Shown piece after piece: positions 1 through 7,548 of a stretch of 64,000 nucleotides of DNA. The stretch is taken from positions 1-64,000 of the forward strand of contig DATJUB010000012.1 in assembly GCA_035502775.1 (NCBI GenBank), given 5' to 3'. The DNA is from 67-14 sp035502775. GTDB taxonomy: Bacteria > Actinomycetota > Thermoleophilia > Solirubrobacterales > 70-9. A model generated the notes under the pieces. It was not told the origin of the DNA. It saw only the letters and a list, made by a program, of their open reading frames with translations, and searched no databases. Made by a program: the position numbers and the translations under genes. Numbering within the stretch: the first letter of the stretch is position 1; every line of letters begins with the position of its first letter.

Positions 1-66
1 CCACCAAAAACGCCCCCAGAAAACCTCACGCCCGACCGGGACCTACACAACGCACCCTAGGGATGG

Positions 67-729
67 CTAGCTTCCCGCTCCCAGGACCTTCTTCAGCGCT
101 TCTTCCTGGACCGGGTCCAGGACCGCGAGGATGTCGTCTCCGGCCTGCAGCTCCGAGTCCGCGGTCGGGACGAATCCGACTCCGTTGCGGAGGATCGAGA
201 TGAGCAGGGTTCGGTCCGGGGTCTCGATGTCACCGACTTTCATGCCGGCGATCGGCGAGTCGTCCTTGAGGCGGACCTCGATGATCTCGATCTTCTCGGC
301 CTCGAGGTCGAGCAGGTGAACCAGGTTCTGGTGGGGCACCTCGTGTCCGAGCAGCCTCAGGATCAGATCGGTCGAGGACACCACGGGCTTGATGCCGAGC
401 AGGTCGAAGTGCGGGCGGTTGCTGGGATTGTTGACCCGGGCGATGATCCGGGGCACGTCGTACTTCTCCTTGGCGACCTGGCAGATGAGGATGTTGTCCT
501 CGTCGTCTCCAGTCACCGCGACCACCATCTCGGCCCGTTCGATCCCGGCCCGTTCCAGCACCCAGAGTTCGGAGGCGTCACCGTAATGGACGGCATGCTC
601 GAGCTTCTGTTCGACCGCGAGGTAGCGGGGCCGTGAGCTCTCGATGAGCGTGACCTCATGCCCCTGCTGAAGGAGTTCCCTGGTCAGGTTGACCCCGACC
701 TTTCCGGCACCGACGACGATCAGGTACAT
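67..729 (-). CDS. TrkA-type RCK protein (RCK_N + RCK_C)
   Basis: A 220-residue cytoplasmic regulatory protein of the KtrA/TrkA family, which binds nucleotide and gates potassium channels or transporters. The N-terminus begins MYLIVVGAGKVGV, a Rossmann fold with the GxGxxG motif, followed by an acidic strand end (LIESSRP). The last ~80 residues (VRLKDDSPIAGMKVGDI onward, ending near 'AGDDILAVLDP') fit an RCK_C domain. The ATG at 729 shares one base with the stop of the upstream RCK gene (TGATG), so the two are translationally coupled; a longer in-frame extension upstream overlaps that gene and is unlikely. No Trk/Ktr pore subunit is nearby; the operon partners are APC permeases. Family call is firm, the partner is inferred. 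Confidence 0.9.
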   Translation of the reverse strand: MYLIVVGAGKVGVNLTRELLQQGHEVTLIESSRPRYLAVEQKLEHAVHYGDASELWVLERAGIERAEMVVAVTGDDEDNILICQVAKEKYDVPRIIARVNNPSNRPHFDLLGIKPVVSSTDLILRLLGHEVPHQNLVHLLDLEAEKIEIIEVRLKDDSPIAGMKVGDIETPDRTLLISILRNGVGFVPTADSELQAGDDILAVLDPVQEEALKKVLGAGS

Positions 730-1184
730 CAGGCCTCTCCCCCGCGCGCGTTCACGTCGGCGAACCCGGCCCGCAGCCGGTCCTCGAGCATCTCGATCGC
801 CACCCGGGTCGGGCAGATGGTCTCCAAACCCTGTTCGCGATACCACTCGGCCCGCAGCGGATCGAGGATCCTCGCGATCACGGTGCTCACCTCGTAGCGC
901 CGCTGCGCGATCTGCGAGATCACGATGTTGGTGTTGTCACCGTTGGTCGCGGCGACGAAAGAGTCCGCCTTCTCGATCCCCGCCATCTCCAGCGCCTCCA
1001 CCTCCAGCGCGGTACCGACCGTGAACAGGCCACCGGCCTCTTCCCAGGCGCAATCCATGCCGACCTCGAGCCGGGCGTGGGATTCGGGGTCTTGATCCAG
1101 GCAGGAGACGGTGTGCCCGTCTTTGAGCATCGATCGAGCCAGGCTCGAGCCGACTCTGCCGCAACCGACTATCAGAACGAACAT
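729..1184 (-). CDS. TrkA-type RCK_N-only protein
   Basis: A 151-residue protein that is essentially one RCK_N (TrkA-N) Rossmann domain. It starts MFVLIVGCGRVGSSLARS, with the GxGxxG nucleotide loop and an acidic residue after strand 2 (CLDQDPES). It ends about where an RCK_C domain would begin, so it lacks the usual ligand-sensing C-terminal domain. It starts 9 bases after the stop of the APC permease gene and overlaps the next RCK gene by one base. A single-domain and a two-domain RCK protein encoded together suggest a hetero-oligomeric ring, as in CglK/Ktr-type two-component RCK systems; that is inference. Confidence 0.88.
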   Translation of the reverse strand: MFVLIVGCGRVGSSLARSMLKDGHTVSCLDQDPESHARLEVGMDCAWEEAGGLFTVGTALEVEALEMAGIEKADSFVAATNGDNTNIVISQIAQRRYEVSTVIARILDPLRAEWYREQGLETICPTRVAIEMLEDRLRAGFADVNARGGEA

Positions 1185-1193
1185 TCGCCCATA

Positions 1194-3149
1194 CTACGCA
1201 GAATCCACGGGAGGACTTGACTCAGTCGCCGGCGGGGCGGTGAGCAGCACGCGCACCGGCGATCGCTTCAGCACGTAGGCCGTGACCGGACCGATCTCGG
1301 CCGGGCGCGACTCGCCGATCCCACCGAGATTTCCGCCGCCCTTGATCGGGCTCGGCGGCTCGGCTCCCAGCACGATCGCGTCCGCGTTCCAGCGCCTCGC
1401 GGCGAACACGATCCCGGTGCCGACCTTACGCACACGGAGGATCTCCACCCGGACTTGCACGTCCTCGTATTCCTCGGCGATCTCACGGGCCCGTTCGGTC
1501 GCCCGCACCGCCTCGGCCTCGATCTCCTCCGGCATCGGATCCTCGAGTTCGAGAGAGAGCGGCACGGGAATCAGGTAGATGATCGTCAGGATCGCTCCGG
1601 AACCCTCGCGTTCCGGATCCTCCTCGGCCGCGAGGCGCCCGGCGGTGCTGACGATGTCGTCGTCGAGCTTGGTGCCGAAGATCGGCACGATGATCCGGTG
1701 GAGCTCGATCGAGATCTTCGGCCTGGTGAGCGCCCGCGGCGCCACGGTGACCTGCTTGGTCAGGCTGACCTGTTCGACCAGACGACGGTAGATGACGTAG
1801 CCGACCAGCCCGAAGGCGAGCCAGCCGAGCCCGACCCAGCGGGCGGAGTCGTGGAGCAGCACCACCGAGCCGAGGGCGAGGGTGCCCATCAGCGCGCCGA
1901 GCACGGCGGGAAGCGGGGTCTCCGCACCCCGGAACCGGATCGCCATCGGCACCTTGAAGGGCCGCTCGGCGTCGGGCTCGGTGCGTCGCAGACGCAGGAT
2001 CGACAGGTGGGCGATCGTGATCGCGAGGGTGGCCCCGAAGGCGTACACCCCGGCCAGCATCTCGACGTCGCCGATCAGTGCCAGGGCGAGCACGACCAGC
2101 GCACAGCCGATGATCGCCTTGTAGGGGGTCTCGTACCGGCGGCCGAGCTGTCCCAGCCAGCTCGGTATCTGACGGTTGACCGCGAGCGTGTAGGTGTGCC
2201 GTGACACCCCGAGCATCGCCGTGTTCGCGGCCCAGATCAGGGTCGGTGCGGCGATCAGCGCGACCAGCCATCGCATCGCGTCTGAGAGCCATTCGGGATC
2301 GTAGGCCGAGACCACCCCCAGTACGGGCGCCTCGATGAAGGTGGTGCCGAGCTCGGTCTCGGGACCGTTCGGCCCGACCACGACCGGCACCGCCATCAGC
2401 GCGACCGCGGCCATGCCCGCGTACAGCAGCGGCACGAGCCACATCGCGCGGGTCACGACACGGCCGAACTGCTTGGGATTGAAATCCATGTCGGGGGCGA
2501 GGTTCGCCACCGCCTCGATTCCCGCGTAGGCGAGCATCGCCAGCACCGCCGAGTAGATCACGTCCTCGGCTCCGGGGCTCGTGAACAGATCGAGGTTCTG
2601 GGTGAGCCGCTCGGGCTCCATCACGGCCAGCACACCGACCCCGACCACCAGCAGCTGCAGCAGCAGGTCCGCGCCGGCGAGCACGAGCAGGAACCGGGGC
2701 CTTCGCCGGGCCGGCACGTCGAGCGCGTTCAGCACCGTGATGTACAGCACGACCGCGCCGATGATCGCCGCCGGCCAGATCGTGCCGTCGATGTCTCCGG
2801 TGATCGGCTGGAGGTAGTGCGGCACCGAGATCACGGCGAGCGCGATCACGATCAGATAGTCGAGCAGGATCACCCAGCCGGCGATGAACGCGACCAGTTC
2901 GTTGAAGGCATGCCGCGCGAAGGCGGAGGACCCGCCGCGTTCGCGCAGCATCGTGCTGCCTTCGATGTAGGTGAACATCGTGATCACGAACAGCAGGCCC
3001 GCGGCCAGGAAGATCAGCGGAGTCAGGCCCAGCCCGCGCTTGGCTACGACACCCAGGGCGAAGTAGATCGAGAAACCGACCGCCGAGTAGGTGACGATCA
3101 GGAGCCACAGAGCACCGGAATGCTCTCTCCTGCTTCCGGGCAGCTTCAT
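1194..3149 (-). CDS. APC-family permease with C-terminal universal-stress domain
   Basis: A 651-residue integral membrane transporter of the amino acid-polyamine-organocation superfamily. About 12 hydrophobic segments cover residues ~12-460, with the typical first-helix motif 'YSAVGFSIYFALG' and the 'GGSSAFARHAFNE' loop. The last ~170 residues are soluble and resemble a universal stress protein (UspA) domain, ending with a nucleotide-loop-like 'VLGAEPPSP' and 'KRSPVRVLLTAP'. The substrate cannot be read from sequence: amino acids are the default for the family, but APC members with USP tails include the potassium importer KimA, and two RCK proteins follow directly. The start overlaps the preceding small gene by four bases (ATGA). 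Confidence 0.88.
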   Translation of the reverse strand: MKLPGSRREHSGALWLLIVTYSAVGFSIYFALGVVAKRGLGLTPLIFLAAGLLFVITMFTYIEGSTMLRERGGSSAFARHAFNELVAFIAGWVILLDYLIVIALAVISVPHYLQPITGDIDGTIWPAAIIGAVVLYITVLNALDVPARRRPRFLLVLAGADLLLQLLVVGVGVLAVMEPERLTQNLDLFTSPGAEDVIYSAVLAMLAYAGIEAVANLAPDMDFNPKQFGRVVTRAMWLVPLLYAGMAAVALMAVPVVVGPNGPETELGTTFIEAPVLGVVSAYDPEWLSDAMRWLVALIAAPTLIWAANTAMLGVSRHTYTLAVNRQIPSWLGQLGRRYETPYKAIIGCALVVLALALIGDVEMLAGVYAFGATLAITIAHLSILRLRRTEPDAERPFKVPMAIRFRGAETPLPAVLGALMGTLALGSVVLLHDSARWVGLGWLAFGLVGYVIYRRLVEQVSLTKQVTVAPRALTRPKISIELHRIIVPIFGTKLDDDIVSTAGRLAAEEDPEREGSGAILTIIYLIPVPLSLELEDPMPEEIEAEAVRATERAREIAEEYEDVQVRVEILRVRKVGTGIVFAARRWNADAIVLGAEPPSPIKGGGNLGGIGESRPAEIGPVTAYVLKRSPVRVLLTAPPATESSPPVDSA

Positions 3150-3346
3150 GAGCGGCCCCCGCTGATCTTCGACTGGATCTTCCAGCGGGCCACCCCGATC
3201 CCGACGAAGGCGAGACCGAGCAGCACACCGACCGAGAGCGGTCCGCCGCCGTTGGCGAGGGTCATCACGAGCAGCACCAGCCCGATGATCACGAAGAACA
3301 CCGCGATCGCCCGCACCGAACGGTCGTACGCTCCCCCGCCCTTCAT
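3146..3346 (-). CDS. small membrane protein (66 aa) between two APC permeases
   Basis: A 66-residue protein with two predicted transmembrane helices (about residues 12-31 and 36-53), a short cytoplasmic N-terminus and a basic C-terminus (ARWKIQSKISGGRS). It overlaps both neighbours by ATGA-type four-base overlaps, so it is co-translated with the two permeases and may be an accessory or stabilising subunit. I do not recognise a family. Real gene status rests on hydrophobic pattern, codon bias and coupling. Confidence 0.75.
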   Translation of the reverse strand: MKGGGAYDRSVRAIAVFFVIIGLVLLVMTLANGGGPLSVGVLLGLAFVGIGVARWKIQSKISGGRS

Positions 3347-5211
3347 TCGCCGGCCCCTTCGGAGACCACGATCACCCGGCAGGGACGTTCACGCAGCACG
3401 GTCTGCAGGGTCTTGCCGTAGAGCGGCACGCCTTCGCGTGACCTGAGTCCCATCACGATCGCCTCGGCCTTCGACGCCTTGGCCTGCCGGGCCAGGAAGT
3501 AGCCCTCCTGCCCGGGACGCACCCTTTCCACCCGTCCCGAGACGCGCATGCCGGCGAACAGCTTCGCCTGCTCGATCTTGCCCTGCGCTTCCTTCTCCTC
3601 TTCGCGCATCGAGCTTTCGAGCGGCAGGTGGGTCGGGACCGTCAGCAGCGCGGTGATGTGGATGCCCCGCCGGCGGTCGGAGGTGAGCCGGGCCGCGGTC
3701 GCCATCAGCTCCTCGGAGAAGGGCTGGTCGGCGGCGAACGCGATCACGACGCTGCGGTACTCGAGCTCTTCGACCCCGAGCGGCTCCGGCAGCAGCACCT
3801 TGACGGTCTTCGAGAGGGGAAGTTCCTGGTGACGGCGATAGATGAAGTAGATCCCGATGCCGACGACCAGCCAGGCCGAGCCGACCGCAAGGGTCACCGG
3901 GTTCAGCACCATCACCACGAGCCAGGCCAGGAACGTTCCGATCCCCCCGAGAACCGCGGATATCGGGACCGAGACTCCGCGCACCGAGAAGTTGAACTTC
4001 GGTTTCCATTCGCGTTTCGCGTCCGGGTACTTGCGTCTCAGCCCGATCACGGCGGCGTGCGCGATCGTGAACGAGAGCATCGCGCCGAACGAGTACATGG
4101 TCGCCAGGAAGGCCGCCTGCCCCGGGATCAGCGTGATGATCGCGAGGACCGCGAACAGGATGATCGCGATGTAGGGCGTGCGGTAGGTCGGATGGATCTG
4201 GCGCACGATTTCGGGCAGCTGGCGGTACTGGCCCATCGAGTAGCTGAGCCGGGACACGCCGATCAGGCCGGCGTTGGTGGCGATGATCAGGATCACCGCG
4301 GCCAGCACACCGACGTAGATCCGCAGGATGTCAGTCAGGCCGTGGGACAGCCCGAGGTTCTCGACGATGCCGAGGATCGGATCGTCGGCGAAGGTCGTTC
4401 CCAGTTCGGTGACGTAGTTGCCGGCCGAGTCCTGCACCACGGGCATCGCCGAAAGGGCGACGATCGGAATGAACAGGTACAGCGCCATCACGGACACGAC
4501 CACGAGCGCCACCCCCTGCGGCACCGAACGGGCGGCGTCCCGCGCCTCCTCGGACATGTTCGAGATCGTCTCGATTCCGGTGTAGGCGATCATGCCGACC
4601 GCGATGCCGAGCGCGAAGTCCGACCAGCTCGGGGCGACCCCGAGATGGATGTTGTCGACCAGCACTTCCGGGGAGAACACGAGGAACATGCCGATGCCGA
4701 CCAGGATGACCTGCGTGGCGAGGTCGGCCACCGCCAGGATCGTGTTCAGCTTGGCCGATTCCTGGCCGCCGCGGATGTTCAGCCAGGCGAGGAACACGAT
4801 CAGCGCGGCGCCGCCGATGATGTCGCCGGGGGCATGGCCGAGCGCCGGCCAGAACACGGCCAGGTAGTGCGGCACGAAATAGGCCGAGATCGCGACCGTG
4901 ATCGTGTAGTTCAGCATCTGCCCCCAGGCGGCGATGAAGCTGACCATCTCGTTGAAGGCGTGCCGGGCGAAGCTCGACGATCCGCCGGCCTCCGGGTACA
5001 TCACGGTCGCCTCGGCGTAGGTCGCCGCCGTGCAGATGAAGATCACTCCGGCGATCAGGAAGGCGATCGGTGTCAGGCCGAGGGCGAAGGCCGCCGTCAC
5101 ACCGAGGGCGTAGTAGATCGACGAGCCCACGTTGCCGTAGCCAGCCGAGAACAGAGCACTCGCGCCGTAGACACGACTGAGGCTCTGATCGCGCGGGATG
5201 CGCTCAGCCAA
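3343..5211 (-). CDS. APC-family permease with C-terminal universal-stress domain
   Basis: A 622-residue paralogue of the downstream permease and first gene of the operon. About 12 transmembrane segments fill residues ~15-460. The APC helix-1 motif reads 'SAGYGNVGSSIYYALGVTA', and the loop 'GGSSSFARHAFNEMVSF' is nearly identical to that of the second permease. The C-terminal ~150 residues form a USP-like domain ending in 'AEAIVMGLRSREGVPLYGKT' and 'RPCRVIVVSEG', with the G-x-G spacing typical of nucleotide-binding USPs. Transport substrate is unknown. The 86-base gap upstream probably holds the operon promoter, though I see no strong -35/-10 pair. Confidence 0.88.
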   Translation of the reverse strand: MAERIPRDQSLSRVYGASALFSAGYGNVGSSIYYALGVTAAFALGLTPIAFLIAGVIFICTAATYAEATVMYPEAGGSSSFARHAFNEMVSFIAAWGQMLNYTITVAISAYFVPHYLAVFWPALGHAPGDIIGGAALIVFLAWLNIRGGQESAKLNTILAVADLATQVILVGIGMFLVFSPEVLVDNIHLGVAPSWSDFALGIAVGMIAYTGIETISNMSEEARDAARSVPQGVALVVVSVMALYLFIPIVALSAMPVVQDSAGNYVTELGTTFADDPILGIVENLGLSHGLTDILRIYVGVLAAVILIIATNAGLIGVSRLSYSMGQYRQLPEIVRQIHPTYRTPYIAIILFAVLAIITLIPGQAAFLATMYSFGAMLSFTIAHAAVIGLRRKYPDAKREWKPKFNFSVRGVSVPISAVLGGIGTFLAWLVVMVLNPVTLAVGSAWLVVGIGIYFIYRRHQELPLSKTVKVLLPEPLGVEELEYRSVVIAFAADQPFSEELMATAARLTSDRRRGIHITALLTVPTHLPLESSMREEEKEAQGKIEQAKLFAGMRVSGRVERVRPGQEGYFLARQAKASKAEAIVMGLRSREGVPLYGKTLQTVLRERPCRVIVVSEGAGE

Positions 5212-5297
5212 TGAGAACCGCCGGGTTCAGCCTGTCACTCACGGCGGCGACTCTACTCCGCTGAGCAGGCCGAAGACGGCCGCTCAAGCAAGCTGGT

Positions 5298-5816
5298 TCA
5301 GGAAGCTCCCCAAGCCCATTGGAGCGAAAGCGAGATGGCGTCGGCGCTGGCGTCGTCCACCTTGAAGGAAACCGGCATGGAAGTCCGCATCTCGGCGATC
5401 AGATCGGTGCCGGGAACGACCTCCAGCGTGAACTCCGCCCAGTCGCCTTCGCGCTTCACACCGCTCACCTGGCGCACCCCGGGCAGGTTGCGCAGAGTGG
5501 TCTCGGCAACCGCCGCCATCGCGAGCTCGGGAAGCGGGGATACCTTGACCGTCACGATCTTGCCGTCGTCGGCCTCGGCCGGGGCGGCCTCGGCCTCACC
5601 GGTCTTTTTCCGCACGACGTTCGGTGCCGGTGCCGGGCCGAGATTCTCGACCGACGCGATCAGCGCGGTCACTTTGTCTCCGAGCATCTGGATCTCACGG
5701 GCTATCGCCGCGGTCGAGACCCGCAGGCTCTCGATCTGCTCTTGACTCACTCCGGCCCCGGGCCCGTTCTCGGCCGACTCGGTGCCCTGCAACTCCGCCT
5801 CCGGGGGATCGCCCAT
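5298..5816 (-). CDS. small protein with ferredoxin-like C-terminal module (paralogue of 14639-15133)
   Basis: A 172-residue protein of unknown function and the last gene of the envelope operon. Residues 1-85 are acidic and low in complexity with a helical stretch (VSQEQIESLRVSTAAIAREI) likely to form a short coiled coil. Residues ~87-166 form a compact predicted beta-alpha-beta-beta-alpha-beta module. That module is clearly related to the one in the first gene of the operon: both share 'PLxxLxxAxVxExxL', a GV turn, 'GDxA', 'GxxLI', and 'PVxFxV'. No signal peptide or membrane segment is seen, so it is probably cytoplasmic. I prefer the ATG at 5816, at the predicted start of a leaderless transcript; a GTG six bases upstream is possible. 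Confidence 0.8.
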   Translation of the reverse strand: MGDPPEAELQGTESAENGPGAGVSQEQIESLRVSTAAIAREIQMLGDKVTALIASVENLGPAPAPNVVRKKTGEAEAAPAEADDGKIVTVKVSPLPELAMAAVAETTLRNLPGVRQVSGVKREGDWAEFTLEVVPGTDLIAEMRTSMPVSFKVDDASADAISLSLQWAWGAS

Positions 5817-5822
5817 GGTCAC

Positions 5823-5850
5823 ATATTAGATGAGCGAGCAAGGTTTGCAA
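5823..5850 (-). promoter_or_regulatory. sigma-70-like promoter for a leaderless transcript
   Basis: On the minus strand TTGCAA (5850-5845), a 16-base spacer and TAATAT (5828-5823) resemble -35 and -10 boxes. The expected transcription start falls on or next to the ATG at 5816, giving a leaderless mRNA, which is common in Actinomycetota. It would let the last operon gene be expressed independently. Confidence 0.5.
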
Positions 5851-5860
5851 AGCCCGCAAT

Positions 5861-5895
5861 CCCTGTTTTACTCAGGAAAACTCGAGTAATCAGGG
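5861..5895 (-). terminator. hairpin overlapping a stop codon, candidate partial terminator
   Basis: CCCTG (5861-5865) pairs with CAGGG (5891-5895), and TTACTC (5868-5873) pairs with GAGTAA (5884-5889), with small bulges. The TGA of the upstream 530-residue gene lies in the 5' arm. No U-tract follows, so this may attenuate or protect the transcript end rather than terminate fully. It lies directly before the promoter at 5823-5850. Confidence 0.4.
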
Positions 5896-7482
5896 AGAAT
5901 AGATCTGGGCGGAGACAACACACCAATTCTGATCCGGATCGGGATCATTCACCTTCCAACGGGAGGAGACGAGGATCCGTTCGCCGCTGTTGAGCTGAAG
6001 GAAGAGCATGCCGTTGTTCGGCAGCTTGGCCTGGATCGGTCCGCTGTTCTGGGTGACCGAGAAATCGTCGGATCCCTCACGGGTCGTGATCTTGCCGCCG
6101 ACCGGGCTGTCGATGCTCAGCCGACGCATGCCGGTCGGACCGGCCTCGCAGACCGCGCTGACGTCACCGAGCCCGGGGAAGTTGACCGTGCTGTTGGTGT
6201 TCTGCGGGGTGGCGTTCCGCTCGCGGCGCCACACGATCTGGACCGATCGGGCCAGTGGCTTGTCCTCGAGCTCGGTCTGTGTGCGGAAGGTCGCGTTGAC
6301 GTGGCATCGGGCGCTCTTCGGGTAGTTGAAGTCCCATTCCCAATCCATCTTCAGGGTGGTCGGAGGTGCCAGCGAGGTGCCTCCGGGACCTTCGATCGGA
6401 CCGCGGTCGGAGATGATCCCCTCGAATTCACCGGTCGAGTACTTCTCGGGCGGACCGAACTTGTTCATGCCCTCGCGGAAGTCGGGGCCGGTTCCGTTGG
6501 CATACTTGGCTTCACGCAGTGCCTTTTCGCTGTAGGTGCCCCAGTTCTTGTAGGTCCAGTTCATCATCGCGGCTTCCCGACCCCCGTTCGAGGGGTAGAA
6601 ACGGATCCATTGCTGGTCCGGACTGCAGACGATCTCTCCGTAGCCGATTCCGGGCGCGATGAAGCCACCGGTCTGGCGGCCCTTCCAGTCGCCTCCGGAC
6701 CAATCGACCACGACCTTCTGGACCTGCATGCCGGTCGTCTCGACGGGCTGTGCTCCCCCGCCGCCGCGCACGAACCGGAAGGTCTGGGCCGAGCCCCGCC
6801 AGATGCCGCTGGCGGTCTCCTGACCGTAGAGCTTCAGCTTGTACTCGCCGGGCGCGAGCTTTCCGCCGATCGGCAGCTCGGCGATGATCTGCTTGCCTCC
6901 CAGATCCGGGATCACCTGTTCACCGACGGTCGCGCCGTTCTTGTTGACCAGGGTGGCCCGGACCTTGCCGATGCCGATCCGGCGGATCGGCCGGATCGTG
7001 AAGCGGACCGAGTTCACGTTGTCGTTGATCTTGGTGCTGAAGGGCATCGCCTGGGCGGGCAGGGTCGGGGTCTTGAACTTCCACTTGGCCCGCTTGGTCC
7101 GGGCGCTGGAGCAGCCGCCCTTGCGCGCCTTGACGTCGACGTTGTATCTGCCCCGGCTCACGTCCCGAACCACCTTCAGACGGACGATCGAGGTCCGGCC
7201 ACTGGCCAGGCGGCCCGAGATCCGGCCCTTGGCGAATACCTTGCCGCCGCGCCTCACCTTGACCGAGGTGCCGTGCACACGGCCGTTGGGACGCACGTAG
7301 ACCCAGGCCTGCGCCTTCTCGAGCAGGTCGGTCGGGTTGTGGGTGCTCAGCTTCACCGAAAGCGGCAGGCGCTTGCACTGCTTGCCCGCGGCCGATGCCG
7401 GCGCGGCGAACAGCGCCGCCCCGAGGACGGCGGCGACGATGAACGAAGCGAAGAGTGAAATCTTGCGAGGCACGGTATTCAT
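5890..7482 (-). CDS. secreted protein of the envelope polysaccharide operon
   Basis: A 530-residue exported protein I cannot assign to a family. The ATG at 7482 gives a clean signal peptide: basic start (MNTVPRKISL), hydrophobic core and an APASA cleavage site near residue 31. An in-frame TTG 30 bases upstream gives a poorer start. The N-terminal half looks like a beta-rich Ig-like or adhesin-type region (LSVKLSTHNPTDLLEK, VKVRRGGKVFAKGRIS). The C-terminal half is rich in Trp, Asn and Gly with several cysteines that could form disulphides outside the cell. It follows the PstS-like gene by 66 bases and an AAGGGG ribosome site, and likely acts on or with the polysaccharide made by the upstream genes; that role is inferred from context only. 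Confidence 0.8.
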   Translation of the reverse strand: MNTVPRKISLFASFIVAAVLGAALFAAPASAAGKQCKRLPLSVKLSTHNPTDLLEKAQAWVYVRPNGRVHGTSVKVRRGGKVFAKGRISGRLASGRTSIVRLKVVRDVSRGRYNVDVKARKGGCSSARTKRAKWKFKTPTLPAQAMPFSTKINDNVNSVRFTIRPIRRIGIGKVRATLVNKNGATVGEQVIPDLGGKQIIAELPIGGKLAPGEYKLKLYGQETASGIWRGSAQTFRFVRGGGGAQPVETTGMQVQKVVVDWSGGDWKGRQTGGFIAPGIGYGEIVCSPDQQWIRFYPSNGGREAAMMNWTYKNWGTYSEKALREAKYANGTGPDFREGMNKFGPPEKYSTGEFEGIISDRGPIEGPGGTSLAPPTTLKMDWEWDFNYPKSARCHVNATFRTQTELEDKPLARSVQIVWRRERNATPQNTNSTVNFPGLGDVSAVCEAGPTGMRRLSIDSPVGGKITTREGSDDFSVTQNSGPIQAKLPNNGMLFLQLNSGERILVSSRWKVNDPDPDQNWCVVSAQIYSP

Positions 7483-7492
7483 AGTGTCACGA

Positions 7493-7516
7493 CCCCTTAA
7501 ACCCACGTTCAAGGGG
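7493..7516 (-). promoter_or_regulatory. hairpin that can hide the ribosome binding site
   Basis: On the minus strand CCCCTT (plus 7516-7511) can pair with AAGGGG (plus 7498-7493), leaving a 12-base loop. The AAGGGG arm is the Shine-Dalgarno sequence of the secreted-protein gene starting at 7482, so folding would reduce its translation. A six-pair stem is weak evidence on its own. Confidence 0.3.
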
Positions 7517-7548
7517 AAGTAGCGGCATTCCCAACCCTGCTCTGCGGG

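Noticed and set aside
3628..5214. Open frame of 528 codons on the plus strand opposite the first APC permease
   Set aside because: Its translation is rich in Arg, Asp, His and Gln with no fold signals, the typical antisense shadow of a high-GC gene.
5212..5297. c-di-AMP (ydaO) riboswitch before the APC permease operon
   Set aside because: The 86-base gap is too short and has none of the conserved elements I would expect.
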